64,000 bases of DNA from Flavobacteriaceae bacterium PS02293 (lineage in GTDB: Bacteria; Bacteroidota; Bacteroidia; Flavobacteriales; Weeksellaceae): the NCBI GenBank assembly GCA_029960045.1, contig JASCOV010000001.1:434001-498000 (forward strand). The letters are read 5' to 3'. Made by a program: the position numbers and the translations under genes. Numbering within the stretch: the stretch's first letter is position 1; each line of letters begins with the position of its first letter. The notes under the pieces were generated by a model. The model made no database searches, was not told the DNA's origin, and was given only the letters and a program-made list of their open reading frames with translations. Positions 34,404-43,556 of this stretch are shown in pieces.

Positions 34404-34964
34404 ATGAAAACAGATTTACAGCATATCTTTTCCAAGGCAAAGAAAAATGACCGACTGGCTCAGAAGAGTTTGTTTGAGATGTTTTCGGGGAAAATGTTGG
34501 CTGTTGCAAATTCTTACATAAATAATCGGGATGATGCGGAAGATGTGTTGATGAATGCTTTCTATAAAGCGTTTACGAAACTTGAAGATTGTAAAAATTA
34601 TGAATCGTTTCCGTTTTGGCTAAGGAAAATTGTGGTGAATGATGCGATTAGTTTTATTCGGACAAACAAACATATTCTCTATGCTGAAACTGAATTTACA
34701 GATTCGATTGCAGATAAAACTGAAGATATTAATGAGTTTTCTCAAGACATCGATTTGGATGTGATTTTCAAAGAAATGCCGGTTGGTTATAAGTTGGTTT
34801 TCAATCTTTCAGTTTTTGAGGAAAAGAAACATCAGGAGATTGCCGAAATCCTTAACATCACGGAAGGCACCAGCAAAAGTCAGCTGAGCAAAGCAAAAAA
34901 ATGGTTACAAGATTATTTTAATCAACAACAAAACACTAAACAAAATGCAGAATCTGAAATCTAA
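34404..34964 (+). CDS. ECF-type RNA polymerase sigma factor
   Basis: The protein has 186 residues from the ATG at 34404 (MKTDLQHIFSKAKKND). Region 2: AQKSLFEMFSGKMLAVANSY followed by NNRDDAEDVLMNAFYKAFTK, the -10-binding region. Region 4: GYKLVFNLSVFEEKKHQEIA and EILNITEGTSKSQLSKAKKW, the -35-binding helix-turn-helix. The next gene overlaps its end by 20 bases and encodes a single-span protein that is probably its anti-sigma factor, so envelope stress or a surface signal may control it. Confidence 0.92.
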   Translation: MKTDLQHIFSKAKKNDRLAQKSLFEMFSGKMLAVANSYINNRDDAEDVLMNAFYKAFTKLEDCKNYESFPFWLRKIVVNDAISFIRTNKHILYAETEFTDSIADKTEDINEFSQDIDLDVIFKEMPVGYKLVFNLSVFEEKKHQEIAEILNITEGTSKSQLSKAKKWLQDYFNQQQNTKQNAESEI

Positions 34965-35646
34965 ATACGAACAAAAGGAAATGAAAGTTTCCGACGGTCT
35001 TTGGGACAGATTGGAAGAGAAACTCGACCAAGTTCCTGCGAAAGAAGAAAAGCCGAAAATCGTTTGGTTGAGATATGCTGCAGTTGTTTTACTGATGATT
35101 GGTTTGGGTGGAAGTTTTTTGATGATTAATCATAAATCTGATATGAAGGAAAATCAGGAATTTGCAAATCATACTGGAAAGCAAAAAACAGTTCCGACAA
35201 CAATTGAACAATCTGAAAATAATCAAGTTGAGAAATTAATTCCAACAAAAAATAATTTACAAACTGATAATCAAAGATTGGCTGTTGAAAATTCTAAAGA
35301 TTCTTCGACTCCGCTCAGAATGACAAACTCAATCAAGAAAGAAAATTCAGTTTCAAATCCAATTTCTGAGAAAGAAAACATTATAAAAAAAGAAGAGCAA
35401 CAAATCATTTCTCAGTCTGAGGAAAAACTGGCTCAAACCGAAATACAAAAACCAAGAGCAAAGTATGTGTCTTCATCGGACTTACTTTTCGGAGTGGAGA
35501 TAGACAAAGCGAAAACTGAAACGCCAAAATCGGCAATGGGGATTAATGTTTCAAAACCTAAAAATGATTCTGATTTTCCCAACCCAAAACGTATTAAACT
35601 CTTCGGAATTACGCTTTACGACAAAGATTCTATAACAACTAAATAA
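34945..35646 (+). CDS. Putative anti-sigma factor with one membrane span
   Basis: This 233-residue protein has an N-terminal cytosolic part, residues 1-45 (KVSDGLWDRLEEKLDQVPAK), one membrane segment at about 49-66 (AAVVLLMIGLGGSFLMI), then a long, low-complexity periplasmic part rich in N, Q, K and E. The layout and the 20-base overlap with the sigma factor gene suggest an anti-sigma factor, but no known anti-sigma motif is seen. Residues about 119-130 (SKDSSTPLRMTNS) are encoded by a dispersed repeat (35299-35329), a sign of repeat insertion into the gene. Confidence 0.65.
   Translation: MQNLKSKYEQKEMKVSDGLWDRLEEKLDQVPAKEEKPKIVWLRYAAVVLLMIGLGGSFLMINHKSDMKENQEFANHTGKQKTVPTTIEQSENNQVEKLIPTKNNLQTDNQRLAVENSKDSSTPLRMTNSIKKENSVSNPISEKENIIKKEEQQIISQSEEKLAQTEIQKPRAKYVSSSDLLFGVEIDKAKTETPKSAMGINVSKPKNDSDFPNPKRIKLFGITLYDKDSITTK
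35299..35329. repeat. Dispersed repeat arm inside the anti-sigma-like gene
   Basis: GATTCTTCGACTCCGCTCAG AATGACAAACT resembles the right arm of the intergenic hairpins (AGATTCCTNCGGAATGACAAA). It is in frame, encoding DSSTPLRMTN. Confidence 0.6.
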
Positions 35647-35652
35647 ACTATT

Positions 35653-36738
35653 ATGAAAACCAAAATTCTACTTTTGGCAATGCTTTCCAGCTTTGCTACA
35701 GCACAAACTACGCTTGATAATCAGATGAAATCTTACACGGAGAAAGTCAATTCTATCGTTTCAACAGAGAAAGCGAATATGAAAAACGAAACTGATAAAA
35801 TCGATGAGGCTTTCTCGTCCGGAAAAATCACAAAAGCGGAACAAATTGCTCAGAAAGAATCGGTTTCTAAAAAATATGAAACAATTATCAATGAAAAAAT
35901 TGAAAACGAACGGAATCACTTAGATGAAATTACTAAAGAAACGGTTAAAGAGTCCATTTATGAAAAACCTTTCAATGGGAAAACCGCTTCACAAGCCGAA
36001 TTATCTCTTGGCGGAAATGGATTATCTCTTTCGATAAAAAAGAAAGATAAATCGCCAAAGGAATATATCAATCAAAGTTCTTTAAGTGTTGGTTATGCTT
36101 TCGCAAATCTGACCAAGGACAAAGGCAGTTTTAATCCTTTTGAAAATGATTCTGAGATGCGAATCGGAAATTCTCACAGCCTTGAAGTTCAGTTCAGAAA
36201 AGACCGTCAGTTGGGAAGTTTCACAAGTCCGTGGGTTTTGAGATACGGTTTGGCTTACAGAACCGATACTTATATGCCAAAACGTCCACAGGTTTTCGCT
36301 CAGGAAAATTCGCAATTATTTCTTGAGGATTTTGAGGAAGGAAGATTGAAACGTTCAAAACTCAGAAATGTTTACCTGACTTTACCAATTGAATTTCAGC
36401 TTTATCTGAACCCGAAATACACAGAATATGACGGCAAACAATATCTGGACGTGCGAAAAAAAATGTGGAAAATTGGAGTAGGAGCTTATGCGGGAATAAA
36501 CACGAGAAGTATCGTGAAAGTGAAATATTACAACGAAAATGACAACTTCAAAAAGTACGATTACACTTTGGATGATGGTGTGAATGCTTTCTTATTCGGA
36601 GGAAAATTCAGTCTAGGTTATGGAGGTGTTAATTTATTCATCAAAAAAGATTTCACACCAATTTTCAATAGCAAAGCCAACTTACCAAACAAAAACGGAA
36701 TACAAATCGGAATCGAAATCGCCAATATTGATTTTTAA
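35653..36738 (+). CDS. Exported envelope protein of unknown function, third gene of the sigma operon
   Basis: This 361-residue protein has a signal peptide (MKTKILLLAMLSSFATAQ). Residues 20-105 are helical and charged, likely a coiled coil (EKANMKNETDKIDEAFSSGK). The remainder, from about residue 120, is rich in alternating strands with YAF, GYG and YGLAYR-type motifs and ends with NGIQIGIEIANIDF, which suggests an outer-membrane beta-barrel. It follows the anti-sigma-like gene by six bases, so the three genes form one operon and this may be the sensed or controlled envelope component. Confidence 0.7.
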   Translation: MKTKILLLAMLSSFATAQTTLDNQMKSYTEKVNSIVSTEKANMKNETDKIDEAFSSGKITKAEQIAQKESVSKKYETIINEKIENERNHLDEITKETVKESIYEKPFNGKTASQAELSLGGNGLSLSIKKKDKSPKEYINQSSLSVGYAFANLTKDKGSFNPFENDSEMRIGNSHSLEVQFRKDRQLGSFTSPWVLRYGLAYRTDTYMPKRPQVFAQENSQLFLEDFEEGRLKRSKLRNVYLTLPIEFQLYLNPKYTEYDGKQYLDVRKKMWKIGVGAYAGINTRSIVKVKYYNENDNFKKYDYTLDDGVNAFLFGGKFSLGYGGVNLFIKKDFTPIFNSKANLPNKNGIQIGIEIANIDF

Positions 36739-36783
36739 TTGATAACATTTTCATAGAACATTCTTATACACTATTTTCTTATT

Positions 36784-36820
36784 AAAACTCATATCTCGAA
36801 AGGGATTTGAGTTTTTTGTT
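36784..36820 (+). terminator. Probable terminator of the sigma-factor operon
   Basis: AAAACTCA and TGAGTTTT form an 8-bp stem with a 16-base loop followed by a T-run, 46 bases after the stop. Confidence 0.55.
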
Positions 36821-36838
36821 TTTAGATAACCCGTCGTT

Positions 36839-36889
36839 TTTGTCATTCCGGAGGAATCTCAATAGTTTAGATTCCTCCGGAATGACAAA
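36839..36889. repeat. TTTGTCATTCC hairpin family, intact copy (21-bp arms)
   Basis: TTTGTCATTCCGGAGGAATC T (36839-36859) pairs perfectly with 36869-36889 around the 9-base loop CAATAGTTT. The variable stem base is G-C here, against T-A at 34013 and A-T at 48299. Confidence 0.88.
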
Positions 36890-36965
36890 GCCACGTTTGA
36901 AAAATCATCAAATTCATTTTTGCAGGACAAGAATTTTTATTTACATTGGCAAATAGGATTTAGAA

Positions 36966-37358
36966 ATGAAAAATTTACAGTTAATCGGATTATTTTTGCT
37001 TGTGGCAGGCAGTTTTCTGCCGTTGGTTCATATTCCAATTGTTGGAAACTGGAACTATTGGAAAGTAGATAATACACTCGCTGCCATACTTTGGGGATTT
37101 TCTTTATTGACGCTGGTTTTCATCTTAATTGACAAAACTAAATTGGTGAGAATAATGGTATTTTTAATGATATTGCTTTTTGTTTTCACAATTATTGCCA
37201 TTAAGTTAAAATCTTTAGATTATTTCAGTTTTTTACCCTTCAAGTCTTGGCAATCTACATTTGCCGGAATCGTGAAATTATCCTGGGGATGGTTCATCGA
37301 GTTTTTGGGCGCAGTTATTATTTTAATCGCATCGAGAAACAAAAATCAAATTAATTAA
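36966..37358 (+). CDS. Small four-span membrane protein of unknown function
   Basis: This 130-residue hydrophobic protein has likely membrane segments at about 4-24 ([20 protein letters not shown]), 38-55 ([17 protein letters not shown]), 63-82 ([20 protein letters not shown]) and 105-125 ([18 protein letters not shown]). I recognise no family. It is 22 bases upstream of the thiolase gene on the same strand and may share its transcript. Confidence 0.6.
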   Translation: MKNLQLIGLFLLVAGSFLPLVHIPIVGNWNYWKVDNTLAAILWGFSLLTLVFILIDKTKLVRIMVFLMILLFVFTIIAIKLKSLDYFSFLPFKSWQSTFAGIVKLSWGWFIEFLGAVIILIASRNKNQIN

Positions 37359-37380
37359 AATCAAAAAAATTAAAAATATT

Positions 37381-38562
37381 ATGAAAGAAGTATTCATTGT
37401 ATCAGCGGTCAGAACACCAATGGGAAGTTTTATGGGAAGTCTTTCGACAGTTCCTGCTACACAATTGGGCGTTGCTGCGGTAAAAGGAGCTTTAGACAAA
37501 ATCAATCTTGACCCAACTTTGGTTCAGGAAATTTATATGGGGAATGTTTTGCAGGCTGGCGAAGGTCAAGCTCCAGCGAGACAAGTCGCTTTGGGTGCGG
37601 GTTTGTCAAATCATACTCCTTCTACAACCATCAACAAAGTTTGTGCTTCGGGAATGAAAGCCGTGACGATGGCAGCTCAGGCGGTAAAAGCCGGTGATGT
37701 TGACATTATAGTTGCCGGAGGGATGGAAAATATGTCAAGTGTTCCTCATTATTTGGATGGAAGAAATGGCGTGAAATTGGGCGAAATCAAAATGCAAGAC
37801 GGACTTTTGAAAGATGGTTTGACCGATGTTTACAACAAACAACATATGGGTGTTTGCGCAGAATTGTGCGCCAAAGAAAATAACGTCACGAGAGAAGAGC
37901 AGGACGCTTTTGCAATCCAATCTTACCAAAGGTCGGCTGCAGCTTGGGAAGCTGGAAAATTTTCGGAAGAAGTTGTTCCTGTTTCTATTCCTCAAAGAAA
38001 AGGAGAACCAATTGTTTTCTCGGAGGATGAAGAATATAAAGCGGTTAAGTTTGATAAAATCCCAACTTTAGCAACTGTTTTTCAAAAAGAAAACGGAACA
38101 GTAACTGCGGCCAACGCTTCAACATTGAATGACGGCGCTTCTGCTTTGATTCTAATGTCAAAAGAGAAAATGGAAGAATTAGGATTGAAACCTTTGGCGA
38201 AAATAATTTCTTACGCTGATGCGGCCGTAGAACCGGAAAGATTCACAATGGCACCTTCGAAAGCTTTGCCAATCGCACTTAAGAAAGCGAATCTTACAAA
38301 AGAAGACATTGATTTCTTCGAATTGAACGAAGCATTTTCAGTAGTTGGTTTGGCTAATACCAAAGTTATGGGATTAGATGCTTCGAAAGTGAATGTCAAT
38401 GGAGGTGCAGTTTCCATCGGTCATCCACTTGGAAGTTCTGGTTCCAGAATTATTGTCACTTTAATTAATGTTCTGAAACAAAACAACGGAAAATACGGCG
38501 CAGCAGCAATTTGCAACGGTGGCGGCGGTGCAACAGCTATTGTGATTGAGAATTTGCAATAA
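37381..38562 (+). CDS. Acetyl-CoA C-acyltransferase (thiolase)
   Basis: This 393-residue thiolase has the nucleophile C88 ([11 protein letters not shown]), the catalytic H348 ([10 protein letters not shown]) and C378 ([10 protein letters not shown]). It either condenses two acetyl-CoA to acetoacetyl-CoA (biosynthetic type, feeding the mevalonate pathway or ketone use) or splits 3-ketoacyl-CoA. Length and the N-terminus [20 protein letters not shown] favour the AtoB/biosynthetic type. The GHMP kinase and UbiA genes of an isoprenoid route lie 2.5-4 kb downstream, but in a different unit. Confidence 0.93.
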   Translation: MKEVFIVSAVRTPMGSFMGSLSTVPATQLGVAAVKGALDKINLDPTLVQEIYMGNVLQAGEGQAPARQVALGAGLSNHTPSTTINKVCASGMKAVTMAAQAVKAGDVDIIVAGGMENMSSVPHYLDGRNGVKLGEIKMQDGLLKDGLTDVYNKQHMGVCAELCAKENNVTREEQDAFAIQSYQRSAAAWEAGKFSEEVVPVSIPQRKGEPIVFSEDEEYKAVKFDKIPTLATVFQKENGTVTAANASTLNDGASALILMSKEKMEELGLKPLAKIISYADAAVEPERFTMAPSKALPIALKKANLTKEDIDFFELNEAFSVVGLANTKVMGLDASKVNVNGGAVSIGHPLGSSGSRIIVTLINVLKQNNGKYGAAAICNGGGGATAIVIENLQ

Positions 38563-38583
38563 TCTTTAATTAAAATAAAATTC

Positions 38584-38621
38584 AAAACCCTTTCAAATTT
38601 CAAAGTTCGAAAGGGTTTTTG
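38584..38621 (+). terminator. Terminator of the thiolase gene
   Basis: AAAACCCTTTC and GAAAGGGTTTT pair over 11 bp with a 14-base loop, followed by Ts. Confidence 0.82.
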
Positions 38622-38650
38622 TTATTAAATTTATGATACAAACGCATTTT

Positions 38651-38683
38651 TTTGTCAACTTGTAATTCCTTTTTTTACTTTTG
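38651..38683 (+). promoter_or_regulatory. Promoter of the UMF1 transporter gene
   Basis: TTTG (38651-38654), 21 bases, TACTTTTG (38676-38683): both elements of the Bacteroidota promoter at the expected spacing, 18 bases before the ATG. Confidence 0.62.
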
Positions 38684-38701
38684 TCTAAATAATTATTTCC
38701 A

Positions 38702-40183
38702 ATGTCTGAAATAGAAAAAACAATTCCCGAAAACTCAATCAAGAATAATCCAAAAATTATGCGCGCTTGGGCGTTGTATGATTGGGCAAATTCGGTTTAT
38801 TCATTAGTGATTACATCCACGATTTTTCCCATTTATTACGCCATTCTTACAACGGCTTACGAAAAGAAAGAATATGTTGCAGAATCTAAACAATGGATAG
38901 ATGTTGCTGTGCCTCATATGATTAAGATTTTCGGAAAAGAATTTCATCCAGATACGGTTTATGGTTATTCTCTTACGCTTTCTTTTATTATTGTGGTTTT
39001 ACTATCTCCAATTTTGTCATCTTTAGCTGATACAATTGGAAATAAGAAATCTTTCCTTCAGTTTTTCTGCTATCTTGGTGCAACTTCTTGTATGGGATTG
39101 GCGATGTTTACTGGGATGGGAACAGTTTGGCTGGGATTATTGTTCAGTGTAACGGCTAGTGTCGGATTCTGGGGGAGTTTGGTTTTCTATAATTCCTTTT
39201 TGCCGGATATTGCAACGCCGGACAAGCAGGATTCACTTTCTGCAAAAGGTTATGTTTACGGCTACATTGGTTCTGTTATTTTGGTTATTATTTGTTTGAT
39301 TTTGATTCAGGTTTGTGCAGAAACACCTAAACAGGCGGCTATTTACACAAGGGTTAGTTTCCTTTTGACAGGCGCTTGGTGGTTTGGATTTTCACAATAT
39401 ACTTTCAAACATTTACCACAATTTGGTCAGGTTAAGGAACAATTGCCTAAAGATTTGGTTTTGCTTAATTATAAAAATATCTTCAAAAGTCACACGGAAC
39501 AAGGCGGTTTTTTCGAAGTTTTAAAAGACAACATCAGTTTTTATATTGATATTATCAAACAGAGTTTCCGTGAATTATTCAAGGTTGGCGGTCATCTTTT
39601 TGCCGACAGAAATCTGAAATTCTTCCTTTCCAGTTTTTTCTTTTACAGTGTTGGGATGCAGACTATTTTCCTGATGGCAACTTTGTTCGGGAAGAGAGAA
39701 ATCAATATGGCTCAGGATAAATTGATAATGACCTTATTATTAATCCAAATAGAAGCAATTATCGGCGCGTTATTCTTTTCTTGGCTATCGAAGAAAATCG
39801 GAAACAAAAATGTCATCAGTATTACCGTTGCAATGTGGATTGGCGCTTGTCTCGGAGCATATTATCTTAACAAAGAAAATCCTAATGTAGAATACCAATT
39901 CTACGGAATTGCGGCAGTTATCGGTTTGGTAATGGGCGGTTTACAGGCAATGTCTAGGTCCACTTATTCCAAATTGCTGCCACAAAATTCTATGGATAAT
40001 ACGACCTTTTTCAGTTTTTATGATGTTCTTGAAAAATTAGCAATTATTCTTGGTACATTAATATTTGCTACTTTGATTGAATATTTTAATAATATGCGTA
40101 TTTCAGCATTGTCTATGACGATTTTCTTTGCCATAGGTTTAGTATTGATTCGTTTTCTAAAAGTGAAAAATAATACTAAATAA
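38702..40183 (+). CDS. MFS transporter, UMF1 family
   Basis: This 493-residue membrane protein has about 12 spans. The N-terminus MRAWALYDWANSVYSLVITS followed by IFPIYY is the mark of the UMF1 family (Atg22-like, PF11700). The central loop (residues about 250-300, with LLNYKNIFKSHTE and SFRELFKVGGHLFADRNLKF) and LMGG-type segment (GLVMGGLQAMSRSTYSKLLP) are typical. Yeast Atg22 exports amino acids from the vacuole; the bacterial substrate is unknown. It is the first gene of a likely unit with the esterase gene, which follows after eight bases. Confidence 0.92.
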   Translation: MSEIEKTIPENSIKNNPKIMRAWALYDWANSVYSLVITSTIFPIYYAILTTAYEKKEYVAESKQWIDVAVPHMIKIFGKEFHPDTVYGYSLTLSFIIVVLLSPILSSLADTIGNKKSFLQFFCYLGATSCMGLAMFTGMGTVWLGLLFSVTASVGFWGSLVFYNSFLPDIATPDKQDSLSAKGYVYGYIGSVILVIICLILIQVCAETPKQAAIYTRVSFLLTGAWWFGFSQYTFKHLPQFGQVKEQLPKDLVLLNYKNIFKSHTEQGGFFEVLKDNISFYIDIIKQSFRELFKVGGHLFADRNLKFFLSSFFFYSVGMQTIFLMATLFGKREINMAQDKLIMTLLLIQIEAIIGALFFSWLSKKIGNKNVISITVAMWIGACLGAYYLNKENPNVEYQFYGIAAVIGLVMGGLQAMSRSTYSKLLPQNSMDNTTFFSFYDVLEKLAIILGTLIFATLIEYFNNMRISALSMTIFFAIGLVLIRFLKVKNNTK

Positions 40184-40191
40184 TTGCTGTT

Positions 40192-41004
40192 TTGAAAGTA
40201 TTAAGTTTCGCATTTTTATTCATATTTACGATTTTAAGTTCTCAAAGTCCTGTTGTTGAAGATTTGAAAATTGGAGAAAAAGTAACTTTGAATTCGAAGA
40301 TTCTTAATGAAAAAAGAATTCTGAATATCTATCTTCCGCAGACTTATGATAAGACCAAAACTTATCCTGTAATTTATATCTTAGACGGAAGTATGAATGA
40401 AGATTTCCTTCATCTGGTTGGACTTCAGCATTTTTTTAATATGCAGTTCAAAATGCCGGATTTCATCATTGTTGGCATTGCAAACGTTGATAGAAAAAGG
40501 GATTTTACTTATCATACAGATTTGAAAGATTTGCAGAAAGATTATCCTACAACTGGACACTCGGACAAATTTATTGAGTTTGTTGAAAAAGAATTACAGC
40601 CTTTCATCAATAAAAACTATAAAACAGATAAGACAAAATATATCATTGGGCAATCGCTCGGCGGACTTTTAGCAACAGAAATTTTATTGAATAAGCCGGA
40701 ACTTTTCACCCATTATTTCATCATCAGTCCAAGTCTTTGGTGGGATGATGAAAGTCTTTTGAATAAAGCAAATTCATTACTTTATGCTCAGAAAGATGAT
40801 GAAAGATTCGTCTATGTTTCTGTCGGAAAAAATGAACATAAAACAATGGTAAAAGACGCAGATTCACTTTATCAGGTTTTCAAAAATTCCGGCAAAAAGA
40901 ATTTGAAATTAGAATATAATCTGATGACCGACGATAATCACGCAACCATTTTGCACAAAAGTGTTTACGAAGGTTTTCTGAAATTATTTCCTTACAAAGA
41001 ATAA
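40192..41004 (+). CDS. Exported alpha/beta-hydrolase (esterase D/IroE-like)
   Basis: This 270-residue protein starts at a TTG at 40192; no ATG is available before residue 70 and the reading gives a signal peptide (MKVLSFAFLFIFTILSS). The catalytic serine is in IIGQSLGGLLATE, the acid is probably in the KNEHKTMVKDAD region, and the histidine is in DDNHATILHKS. The N-terminal ILNIYLPQTYDKTKTYPVIY and ILDGS are typical of the esterase D family, some of which cut siderophores or acylated sugars. It probably acts in the periplasm. It is co-transcribed with the UMF1 transporter. Confidence 0.88.
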   Translation: MKVLSFAFLFIFTILSSQSPVVEDLKIGEKVTLNSKILNEKRILNIYLPQTYDKTKTYPVIYILDGSMNEDFLHLVGLQHFFNMQFKMPDFIIVGIANVDRKRDFTYHTDLKDLQKDYPTTGHSDKFIEFVEKELQPFINKNYKTDKTKYIIGQSLGGLLATEILLNKPELFTHYFIISPSLWWDDESLLNKANSLLYAQKDDERFVYVSVGKNEHKTMVKDADSLYQVFKNSGKKNLKLEYNLMTDDNHATILHKSVYEGFLKLFPYKE

Positions 41005-41073
41005 TTTCAATAATTAATAAAAATTTAAATTTTCGGTTCATTATTTGTTATTAATGGAATAGTTTATTTTTTG

Positions 41074-41081
41074 TAAATTTG
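41074..41081 (+). promoter_or_regulatory. -7 box (TAAATTTG) of the GHMP kinase gene
   Basis: TAAATTTG matches TAnnTTTG, 18 bases before the ATG at 41099. A TTTG at 41044 lies 26 bases upstream, longer than usual. Confidence 0.45.
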
Positions 41082-41098
41082 CAATATCAAAACGCAAT

Positions 41099-42025
41099 AT
41101 GAATAACCCTTTATTTTACGCAAAAATAATTTTGTTCGGAGAATACGGAATGATAGAGAACTCGCAAGGGTTGGTTGTACCGTATAGTTTTTATAAAGGA
41201 ACACTCAAGTTTTCTGATTTGGACAACGATTTTGAAAAAAAATCCAACCAATCTTTAGAAAAATACTCCAATTATTTAGCTGATTTAGAATTGCCTTTAG
41301 ATTTTAAACTGAATGTAGATTCTTTCAAAAATGATATCGAGAAGGGCTTGTTCTTCGATTCTAATATTCCACAAGGATATGGCGTTGGAAGTTCTGGCGC
41401 TTTGGTCGCGGCGATTTTCGAAAAATATTCTTTCACAAAAAGAGACCCCGAAACCATTTCTAAAGACGAACTGAAAGATTTGAAAAAAGTTTTCGGTCAA
41501 TTGGAAAGTTATTTCCACGGGACAAGTTCTGGAATGGACCCTTTGATTTGTTATATGAATCTTCCGATTCTTATCGAGAACAAAGAGAACGTTGGTAAAG
41601 TTTCTCTTCCAAAAGAAGAAGTAGGGAAAGGTGCCATTTTCTTGATTGATTCAGGAATAACCGGCGAAACCGGACCAATGATTCAGATTTTCTTCGAGAA
41701 ATTGAAAAACGAAGGTTTCCGCAAGACTTTGAAAGAAGAGTTTATCCGTTACAACAATGCTTGCATCGAGGCTTTCCTGAAAAAAGATATGAATCCGTTT
41801 TTCCGCAATATGAAAAAATTGTCGGTTTGGGCTTACGAACATTTCCGTCCGATGATTCCGGAAAACATTTTCAATATTTGGAAAAAAGGTTTGGATTCTA
41901 ATGCTTATTATCTAAAACTTTGTGGAAGTGGAGGCGGAGGTTACATTCTTGGTTTTACAAAAGATTACGAAAAAGCCGAGAAAATGTTAGATGGCTTCCA
42001 AAAAGAAGTGATTTACAGATTTTAA
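41099..42025 (+). CDS. GHMP kinase, probably mevalonate kinase
   Basis: This 308-residue enzyme of the galactokinase/homoserine kinase/mevalonate kinase fold has YAKIILFGEYGMIENSQGLV at the substrate-binding N-terminus, the phosphate loop PQGYGVGSSGALVAA, and the third motif LKLCGSGGGGYILGF near the C-terminus. The middle HGTSSGMDPLICYMN fits mevalonate kinase (the catalytic Asp follows 'SSGMD'). Mevalonate kinase phosphorylates mevalonate on the way to isopentenyl diphosphate. The UbiA gene downstream strengthens the isoprenoid assignment. Confidence 0.86.
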   Translation: MNNPLFYAKIILFGEYGMIENSQGLVVPYSFYKGTLKFSDLDNDFEKKSNQSLEKYSNYLADLELPLDFKLNVDSFKNDIEKGLFFDSNIPQGYGVGSSGALVAAIFEKYSFTKRDPETISKDELKDLKKVFGQLESYFHGTSSGMDPLICYMNLPILIENKENVGKVSLPKEEVGKGAIFLIDSGITGETGPMIQIFFEKLKNEGFRKTLKEEFIRYNNACIEAFLKKDMNPFFRNMKKLSVWAYEHFRPMIPENIFNIWKKGLDSNAYYLKLCGSGGGGYILGFTKDYEKAEKMLDGFQKEVIYRF

Positions 42026-42047
42026 AATTAATATTTAAAGTAATATA

Positions 42048-42081
42048 AGCCTTTCATCGTCTATCTTTGAAAGGTTTTTTA
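42048..42081 (+). terminator. Terminator of the GHMP kinase gene
   Basis: CCTTTCA and TGAAAGG form a 7-bp stem with an 11-base loop followed by six Ts. Confidence 0.65.
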
Positions 42082-42094
42082 TAATAAGAAAAAA

Positions 42095-43018
42095 ATGAAC
42101 GACGAAGCAAAACCGACTTCACGAAATGCTCTTTACCGTATTTCTCAGTTGATGGGTTTTCTGTTGGGTGCTCGTTTTTTTGTAGCTGTTCTGCTCACTT
42201 TTGCGCTTTACGTTTCTACATTTTTCCTGTTCAATAGGGAAGAAAGTTTCAGAAATTTTGTTTTTGATTATAAGGTTCATTCTATCATCATTTGTTCCGT
42301 TTTCAGCATTTTGGCAGGCGGAATTATCAATCGGTTTTATGATAAGGAAAAAGACCAATTAACCCAGCCTTTCCGTTCAAGATTACAAAGTTTCCTCAAA
42401 GAAAAATACTTTCTCATAGCTTATGTTGTTCTCAATGCATTGTCGTTAGGATTAGCGATTTTTGTTTCACACAGAGTTTTCGTTTTCTTTCTGATTTATC
42501 AGTTTCTGATGTGGTTTTACAGTCACAAACTCAGCAAAATTATTGTCCTCAACAATTTCACTTTTGTTTCATTGACGTTGTATCCGTTCTTCGGAATGTT
42601 GATTTATTATCAGACGTTTTCGCTTAAGATTTTGTTTCTGGCAATCTTTCTTTTTCTAATGCTTTTCATCATCGATATTACAAAAGATACATTGACGAGA
42701 AATGCCGATAAAATGTTTGGTTACGAAACGATTGCGAACCGACTGGGATTTCAAAATACAAGGTCGATTTTATTAATTTTATTAATTATCACGTTAATTG
42801 TTTCGTTAATTCTAAGTGTTGGAATTGGATTCAAAAATATTATTGCGTGGTATTTTCTAGTAACAATTATAGTAATTCTGGGAACAATTTATATGCTGTT
42901 TAGAAATAAAAAAAATGATAAATTCAAAGCTTTAAATCTTCTAAGACTTTGGATTTTTTTTGGAATTCTGGCAATGCTTTTGGACGGAATCTATCACAAA
43001 TATCCTTGGTTAATTTAA
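42095..43018 (+). CDS. UbiA-family prenyltransferase
   Basis: This 307-residue integral membrane protein has about eight or nine spans. The two aspartate-rich motifs of the UbiA fold are present: GGIINRFYDKEKDQLTQPF (N-x-x-x-D-x-x-x-D) and DITKDTLTRNADKMFGYETI (D-x-x-K-D). UbiA enzymes attach a prenyl chain to an acceptor. In Bacteroidota relatives like this are annotated as geranylgeranylglycerol-phosphate geranylgeranyltransferase or as menaquinone enzymes; I cannot decide which. It lies 69 bases downstream of the GHMP kinase gene. Confidence 0.85.
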   Translation: MNDEAKPTSRNALYRISQLMGFLLGARFFVAVLLTFALYVSTFFLFNREESFRNFVFDYKVHSIIICSVFSILAGGIINRFYDKEKDQLTQPFRSRLQSFLKEKYFLIAYVVLNALSLGLAIFVSHRVFVFFLIYQFLMWFYSHKLSKIIVLNNFTFVSLTLYPFFGMLIYYQTFSLKILFLAIFLFLMLFIIDITKDTLTRNADKMFGYETIANRLGFQNTRSILLILLIITLIVSLILSVGIGFKNIIAWYFLVTIIVILGTIYMLFRNKKNDKFKALNLLRLWIFFGILAMLLDGIYHKYPWLI

Positions 43019-43034
43019 ATTTTTTTTCACGAAA

Positions 43035-43523
43035 ATGTCAGTAATTATAAGAGAAAATAAAGTTAACGATAACGAGATACTCGCAAAGATTATCAGAACT
43101 TCTTTTCACGATTTTGAAGTAAGTTGCACCGATGGGACAGTTTATTCTGACCCAACTACAGATGATTTATATTCATTATTTCAAACTGAGAAATCAGCTT
43201 TATTTGTTGCCGAAGAAGATGGTTTGATTCTAGGTTGTTGCGGGATTTTCCCAACTGATAATTTGCCTGATGATACAACTGAACTTGCCAAATTCTATCT
43301 TTCAAAAGAAGCGAGAGGAAAAGGAATTGGAAAACAATTACTTGAAAAATGTATTGAGAAAGCCAAAGATTTAGGTTATAAAAACGTCTATCTCGAAAGT
43401 ATTCCAGAGTTCAGCAAAGCGGTTTCTATTTACGAAAAACAAGGATTTCAATATTTAGAAAAACCATTGGGTAATTCCGGACATTCTGGTTGTAATCTTT
43501 GGATGCTTAAAAAATTAGACTAA
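43035..43523 (+). CDS. GNAT-family N-acetyltransferase
   Basis: This 162-residue protein has a clear acetyl-CoA-binding motif A: LAKFYLSKEARGKGIGKQLL (R-G-x-G-I-G). The later YKNVYLESIPEFSKAVSIYE and KQGFQYLEKP are motif B. The substrate is unknown. It begins 16 bases after the UbiA gene and is probably co-transcribed. Confidence 0.9.
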   Translation: MSVIIRENKVNDNEILAKIIRTSFHDFEVSCTDGTVYSDPTTDDLYSLFQTEKSALFVAEEDGLILGCCGIFPTDNLPDDTTELAKFYLSKEARGKGIGKQLLEKCIEKAKDLGYKNVYLESIPEFSKAVSIYEKQGFQYLEKPLGNSGHSGCNLWMLKKLD

Positions 43524-43556
43524 AATTTTATTATCTTTATTTGAAATGATTTTCGA

